The translations under genes were made by a program, and so were the position numbers. From positions 558,001-622,000 of the forward strand of contig NZ_JAUIYO010000001.1 of assembly GCF_044891285.1 (NCBI RefSeq): a DNA stretch of 64,000 nt, read 5' to 3'. Under the pieces are notes generated by a model. The model was not told the origin of the DNA. It made no database searches and worked only from the letters and a program-made list of their open reading frames with translations. How positions within the stretch are numbered: position 1 is the stretch's first letter; each line of letters begins with the position of its first letter. This document shows positions 60,037-64,000 of the stretch, one piece after another. Source of the DNA: Pseudobacillus lumedeiriae (GTDB taxonomy: Bacteria; Bacillota; Bacilli; Bacillales; Domibacillaceae).

Positions 60037-61110
60037 CGCTTTTACAGGAATAGATCGAAGAACTTCACTGTAAAATTCATTAAATTGTTGCAAATTCATT
60101 TGCTGAGCAGAATCAGAAAGGGCTACTGCTGGATCTGGATGTACCTCAGCCATTACTCCATCCGCTCCAATAGCAAGTGCTGCTTTTGCTGTTGGAATTA
60201 ATAAATCACGGCGTCCTGTCGAATGTGTAACGTCAACAAGAACCGGCAAGTGAGTTTCCTGTTTTAAAATCGGTACAGCTGAAATATCTAGTGTATTGCG
60301 TGTAGCACGCTCGTACGTGCGGATGCCGCGCTCGCAAAGGATAATTTGATCATTTCCGCGGGAAATAATGTATTCCGCTGCATTAATGAACTCTTCAATG
60401 GTTGCAGCAAGACCTCGTTTTAATAATACCGGTTTTTTCACATCACCGGCTGCTTTTAACAACTCAAAGTTCTGCATATTGCGGGCACCGATTTGAATCA
60501 CGTCAATGTAATCGCAAGCAAGCTCTACATCAGCTGGATTTACAATTTCGCTCACAACTCCAAGGTTGTACTCATCTGCCACTTTCTTTAAGATTTTCAA
60601 GCCTTCTACGCCAAGACCTTGGAAATCATATGGAGAAGTACGCGGTTTGAATGCGCCTCCGCGGATTAATTTTAATCCTTTATCTTTAATGGCCTGTGCC
60701 ACTTCTGCTACTTGTTCATAAGACTCTACTGCACACGGTCCAAATACAAATGTTGGTACACCGTCTCCCACTTTTTCGCCGCGAATGTCAACAATTGTGT
60801 CTTCTGGCTTTTTCTTACGGGAAACAAGAAGTGCTTTGCGGTGATCGTCTTGCTGTAATTCCAATCCTGCTTTAAAAATCTCCTTGAACAAATGCTCGAT
60901 CGTCGAATTTTCAAACGGACCGTTGTTGCTTTCAACAATCCCATTCAGCATTGCTCTTTCGCGGACAGGATCGTAACGATTGACACCTTGTTTTTCTTTC
61001 ACACGCCCAATCTCCTGTACAAGCTCGGCACGCTCACTAATAAGATTTAGAAGTTCTACGTTTATTTCGTCAACACGTTGTCTTAACTGATCTAATCCTT
61101 GGTTACTCAC
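60034..61110 (-). CDS. aroA: Chorismate mutase / DAHP synthase
   Basis: A 358-aa bifunctional enzyme. Residues ~1-85 form an AroQ chorismate mutase domain (LRQRVDEINVELLNLISERAEL) that mediates feedback control by chorismate or prephenate. The remaining KDO8P-type DAHP synthase starts the shikimate pathway: GPCAVES, GGAFKPRTSPYDFQG, GARNMQNFELLK, and VDVTHSTGRRDLLIP. GTG 61110 after GGAAGG gives the B. subtilis length; ATG 61119/61116 lies too close to the ribosome site. Confidence 0.95.
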   Translation of the reverse strand: MSNQGLDQLRQRVDEINVELLNLISERAELVQEIGRVKEKQGVNRYDPVRERAMLNGIVESNNGPFENSTIEHLFKEIFKAGLELQQDDHRKALLVSRKKKPEDTIVDIRGEKVGDGVPTFVFGPCAVESYEQVAEVAQAIKDKGLKLIRGGAFKPRTSPYDFQGLGVEGLKILKKVADEYNLGVVSEIVNPADVELACDYIDVIQIGARNMQNFELLKAAGDVKKPVLLKRGLAATIEEFINAAEYIISRGNDQIILCERGIRTYERATRNTLDISAVPILKQETHLPVLVDVTHSTGRRDLLIPTAKAALAIGADGVMAEVHPDPAVALSDSAQQMNLQQFNEFYSEVLRSIPVKA

Positions 61111-61330
61111 AATCATCATCCTTCCGCTTTAATGGTGTCTACAATTCCTAATCATTAACTGTTATTTTTCTCTATTTGAGCGTCCATCTTTCGTCATTTG
61201 AAAGAGTGGTACAAGAGAGAAACAATCATTTGTAATATTAGGGATTATTATAAAACAAACATTCTGAAATGTCACGAATATTTTTCTTTATTTATTAGAC
61301 GCTTTTAAGCGTTAAAGTAAAAAAGTGAAA

Positions 61331-61375
61331 AATAACGGCTAAAAAGGCTTCATTCTTCCTCTTCGGCCGTTCCTT
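61331..61375 (-). terminator. Possible terminator after ytxJ
   Basis: Minus strand AACGGC...GCCGTT with a long imperfect loop, followed by ATTTTT. Confidence 0.4.
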
Positions 61376-61394
61376 TTCTATAGACTTCACAGGA

Positions 61395-61715
61395 TTAAAA
61401 ACCTGCTTGTTTTAGCTGCTCCCCCGTGATTTTCCAATGTGACTCATGCCAGACAGGCTGTCCATTCTCAAACAAAAAGGCTTGAGGAGATTGATGAATA
61501 ACATTGTATTTTTCTGCAATGTAATTAGACAGCTCTCTTGAATCCTGTACCGCTAAATAATAGCCTTTTTCATTCGGGTGTTCATCCAAAAAAGCCTCGT
61601 ATTCAGCAAACGCGCTAGCACTCACAGGACAAGTCGTGCTATGTTTCAAAAAAAAGAAACGCTTATTTTCTTCCATCAATTTTTCAAAATCGGCAACTAA
61701 ATGAACCTTTTCCAC
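61395..61715 (-). CDS. ytxJ: Bacillithiol-system redox protein YtxJ
   Basis: A 106-aa thioredoxin-like single-Cys protein. FFLKHSTTCPVSASA (residues ~20-34) carries the active Cys in TCPVS, then YYLAVQDSRELSN and the cis-Pro region HQSPQAFLFENGQPVW. It is the monothiol bacilliredoxin-like family. GTG 61715 follows AAAGGTG; GTG 61724 is closer to that site. Third gene after ytxGH, but a hairpin at 61766-61791 lies between. Confidence 0.9.
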   Translation of the reverse strand: MEKVHLVADFEKLMEENKRFFFLKHSTTCPVSASAFAEYEAFLDEHPNEKGYYLAVQDSRELSNYIAEKYNVIHQSPQAFLFENGQPVWHESHWKITGEQLKQAGF

Positions 61716-61765
61716 AAGAATCACCTTTCTAGTTTGAACTTAGTAAATAAAAGAATTTTTGATCC

Positions 61766-61791
61766 AAAAAACAGCGGGTTGTCCCGCTGTT
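61766..61791 (-). terminator. Terminator-like hairpin between ytxH and ytxJ
   Basis: Minus strand AACAGCGGG, ACAA loop, CCCGCTGTT then TTTT. It would end or reduce ytxGH transcription before ytxJ. Confidence 0.75.
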
Positions 61792-61825
61792 CCGGATAAT
61801 ACACAAAGTCTATGAAAAACTCTTA

Positions 61826-62485
61826 TTATTTATTATTCTTTTTATTGTTATTTTTTCTGCTGCTGTTAACAGTACTATTTTGATTTGCAGCTCCTACAGC
61901 TACTGGGACAGCCTCTTTCTCTTCTTCATTAGATTCTGCTTGATCCCGATTGGCAGAGGAAGGAGATGCGGGCTTGGAATCGGATGGAACAGCTGAACGG
62001 TTTGCTTGATCCAAGCTTTTTTCCGTTTGTTCAAACGCTTTTTTCGTTTCTTCCAGCTTTTGAGAAACAGGATCTGCTGTTTCTTGAGCCTTATCCGGTG
62101 TGCTGCCTGCTTCTTGAGCACTTGTATTGCTTCCAGATGGCATGATTGTTTTCACTTTATCCATTAACACACTAGATTGTTCTTGAACGGACTGGGACAG
62201 GGTAACTGTTTTATCTTTGGCTGCAGAGGCAAAGCTGTTTCCTTTTTCTTTTGCCATTTCTGTCCAGCCGCATGCCCGTTCTTTCAACATATATGTTTGT
62301 GAATTAAAGTCACCACGCAGCTCTTTACCGGATTTTGGCGCCGTAAATAAAGCAGTAGCAGCACCGACTAATCCGCCTACTAATGCACCGATTAGAAAAT
62401 CTTTCGTATTAATGCTGCTATCATCATAATTATTGCCCGCTTCATAATTATCATACTTTACAGTTGGCTTTTTCGTTTTTTCCAT
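61826..62485 (-). CDS. ytxH: YtxH general stress protein
   Basis: A 219-aa protein with the YtxH domain: DFLIGALVGGLVGAATALF (membrane helix, residues ~29-47) then TAPKSGKELRGDF. The long C-terminal two-thirds are disordered, Ser-, Gln- and Glu-rich, ending in a Lys/Asn-rich tail. Gsp family; SigB-controlled in B. subtilis. 26 nt after ytxG, same operon. Role unknown. Confidence 0.92.
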   Translation of the reverse strand: MEKTKKPTVKYDNYEAGNNYDDSSINTKDFLIGALVGGLVGAATALFTAPKSGKELRGDFNSQTYMLKERACGWTEMAKEKGNSFASAAKDKTVTLSQSVQEQSSVLMDKVKTIMPSGSNTSAQEAGSTPDKAQETADPVSQKLEETKKAFEQTEKSLDQANRSAVPSDSKPASPSSANRDQAESNEEEKEAVPVAVGAANQNSTVNSSRKNNNKKNNK

Positions 62486-62511
62486 CTCGATCTCTCCCCT
62501 TCATTCATTAA

Positions 62512-62994
62512 TTAATGGTTCGGCTGGCGAGTCACGGGCACAACTGGTTCAGAAGGAGACAACGCTCCCGCTTTCACCGTTTGCGTCTGGTCATCTTTAA
62601 ATTTGCCGATGAGCTGTTTTACTACATTTCCCCATTGTACAGCTTGAGAAATTTTGTGCTGGTTTTTCTCCATCTGTGAAGCAACAGTTGTTGTTACTTT
62701 ATTGATAGACTGATTTAGGTTCTGGACAGTGGTACCTACATCCTTCACAGCATACACGACTGCATTCAACTGTTCAGTCTTATGCTGAACGTCTTCCGCA
62801 AGTGCATTCGTCTTATGTAGTAATTCCGTCGTCTCTGATGTAATCCCTTGTAGTTGTCCTTCCAGTCTGTCTATCGTACGGGCCAGGCTGTCCAATGTGT
62901 TGTTTACTGACTTCAACGTTTTGGACAAATTTAACACAAGAATTAAAAAAGCAAGCGCTGCTACTAAAGCACTCACATACAGAATAACTTCCAT
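62512..62994 (-). CDS. ytxG: DUF948 protein YtxG
   Basis: A 160-aa protein with an N-terminal transmembrane helix (residues ~3-23) and a coiled-coil stretch (~25-110), the DUF948 form. YtxG is a SigB-controlled general stress protein in B. subtilis, function unknown. First gene of ytxGHJ behind the SigB-type promoter at 63031-63055. GGAGGTG precedes the ATG. Confidence 0.92.
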   Translation of the reverse strand: MEVILYVSALVAALAFLILVLNLSKTLKSVNNTLDSLARTIDRLEGQLQGITSETTELLHKTNALAEDVQHKTEQLNAVVYAVKDVGTTVQNLNQSINKVTTTVASQMEKNQHKISQAVQWGNVVKQLIGKFKDDQTQTVKAGALSPSEPVVPVTRQPNH

Positions 62995-63030
62995 TCTGGA
63001 ACACCTCCTCCAACTTGTTATACACTAAAG

Positions 63031-63055
63031 TTACCCTGTAAATAAAGGAATAAAC
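63031..63055 (-). promoter_or_regulatory. SigB promoter of ytxGH(J)
   Basis: Minus strand GTTTAT (63055-63050), 13 nt, GGGTAA (63036-63031), one mismatch in each SigB box (GTTTAA, GGGTAT). ytxGHJ is SigB-dependent in B. subtilis. Confidence 0.7.
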
Positions 63056-63139
63056 ACTCTTTAACTTCTCTCAAATCCCTATTTTTCCTTCTTATTTGTG
63101 AAAAAAGTATAAATTATTCACATTTAGTGCTAAACCAAG

Positions 63140-63170
63140 AAAAAACTGCCGAAGAATTTCTCCGACAGCG
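63140..63170 (-). terminator. Intrinsic terminator after murC
   Basis: Minus strand CTGTCGGAGAA / TTCTTCGGCAG with wobble pairs, then TTTTTTC. Confidence 0.7.
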
Positions 63171-63200
63171 GGTAGGGAAATGACAGCCGTCATTTCCTTA

Positions 63201-64000
63201 TTATTCTTCATTTAAGTAGTTTTCATACGCGGCTTGGAACTTTTGAATATCTCCCGCCCCCATAAAAATCAACACTCCGTTTTTATGTTGTGATAAGGAT
63301 GCCGTGTCTCCTTCTTTCAATAAAACAGAACCAGGAACTTTTTTCTGTAAATCTTCAATAGTCAGTGTTCCTTGATGTTCACGGGCAGAGCCAAAAATAT
63401 CACACAAATAAACAGAGTCTGCCCCATTAAGACTTTCCGCAAAATCATCTAAAAAGGTCTGTGTTCTTGAAAAGGTATGAGGCTGAAAAATAGCAACAAT
63501 TTCCCGATCCTGATACTTTTGGCGCGCTGCATTGATCGTCGCCTTGATCTCCGTTGGATGATGGGCATAATCATCAATCAGTATCTGCGTACCCATTACT
63601 TTTTCTGAGAAACGCCGCTTCACTCCTCCGAACGTAAGCAGACGCTCTTGCACAATGCTTGTATCGATTTCTTCATACTGACAAAGGGCGATGACAGCAA
63701 GTGCATTTAATATGTTATGGTCTCCGAATGACGGAATTTTAAATGTAGCATAGAATGTATGGCGGACGAACACATCGAATATCGTGCCTGTTGCATCGTG
63801 CTGGATATTGCGTGCCTGGAAATCATTTTCCTCCGCAAATCCGTAAAAGACGACAGGTACTTTTGCATGAATACCTTGCAAATGTTCGTCATCTCCACAT
63901 GCAAAAATCCCTTTTTTAACCTTTAATGCCATTTCTTGAAAAGCAGAAAAGACATCTTCTACATCTTTAAAGTAATCCGGATGATCAAAGTCAATATTCG
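63201..64000 (-). CDS. murC: UDP-N-acetylmuramate-L-alanine ligase, C-terminal part
   Basis: About 266 C-terminal residues; the frame continues past the right edge. Seen are NIDFDHPDYFKDVEDVFSAF, HNILNALAVIALC, GVKRRFSEKV, ILIDDYAHHPTEIKATI and FQPHTFSRTQ, all typical of MurC middle and C-terminal ligase domains. It adds L-alanine to UDP-MurNAc in peptidoglycan synthesis. Its place before ytxGHJ agrees with B. subtilis. The ATP P-loop would lie outside the window. Confidence 0.96.
   Translation of the reverse strand, partial: NIDFDHPDYFKDVEDVFSAFQEMALKVKKGIFACGDDEHLQGIHAKVPVVFYGFAEENDFQARNIQHDATGTIFDVFVRHTFYATFKIPSFGDHNILNALAVIALCQYEEIDTSIVQERLLTFGGVKRRFSEKVMGTQILIDDYAHHPTEIKATINAARQKYQDREIVAIFQPHTFSRTQTFLDDFAESLNGADSVYLCDIFGSAREHQGTLTIEDLQKKVPGSVLLKEGDTASLSQHKNGVLIFMGAGDIQKFQAAYENYLNEE

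Noticed and set aside
61299..61312. ACGCTT/AAGCGT small inverted repeat upstream of aroA's 5' gap
   Set aside because: Six-base arms in AT-rich DNA are likely by chance; no promoter or family site fits.

Overview
The window is a stretch of a low-to-moderate-GC Bacillaceae chromosome. From memory, its gene order follows the Bacillus subtilis ytvI-to-murC region closely: ytvI, fxsA, pyk-pfkA, accDA, a malic enzyme, dnaE, ytrHI, nrnA, ytpI, ytoI, ytkL; then argGH, ackA, ytxK, tpx, ytfJ, ytfI, yteJ, sppA, nadK, ytcI, thiI, a cysteine desulfurase, ezrA, hisJ, dgcP, rpsD, tyrS, acsA, acu genes, motPS, ccpA, aroA, ytxGHJ and murC. Sporulation genes (ytvI, ytrHI, ytfJ), MotPS, CcpA and bacillithiol-type YtxJ all fit an endospore-forming Bacillus relative. 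I cannot fix the genus from sequence alone. I saw no tRNA, rRNA, CRISPR array, prophage or intact insertion sequence.

Layout: 1-8 kb holds glycolysis, fatty-acid carboxylase and malic enzyme genes, with a GntR regulator between the last two. 8-17.7 kb holds dnaE, sporulation and nucleotide-turnover genes. 17.85-25.67 kb is an accessory operon for 2-aminoethylphosphonate (AEP) use. It has a binding protein, an ATPase, a double-length permease, PhnX, PhnW, an unexplained saccharopine-dehydrogenase-like enzyme and a DeoR regulator. 26-28.8 kb is argGH behind a promoter overlapped by ARG-box-like sites. 29.1-31.4 kb is a compact ba3-type cytochrome oxidase cluster (small subunit IIa, CuA subunit II, subunit I) behind an Fnr-like site. 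31.5-50.3 kb is mostly leftward housekeeping genes, with a decayed rarD gene at 40.6-41.2 kb. 50.4-64 kb carries rpsD with its leader, tyrS with a T-box, acsA/acu, the MotPS stator, ccpA, aroA, a SigB-type stress operon and the start-truncated murC.

How the genes fit together: pyk, pfkA, the malic enzyme, accDA, ackA, acsA, acuA/acuC and ccpA form a carbon-overflow and acetyl-CoA network. The acu operon has lost acuB except for a 37-codon remnant. ThiI and the adjacent desulfurase make a sulfur-transfer pair.

Dispersed intergenic repeats recur, with a GTTGATT...AATCAAC core and TTAACA-type imperfect terminal inverted repeats. The points most worth a second look are the saccharopine-dehydrogenase-like gene in the AEP operon, the acuB deletion, an unrecognised 50-aa ORF near ackA, the MITE-like repeats, and a 13-mer shared by the two acyl-CoA synthetase upstream regions.
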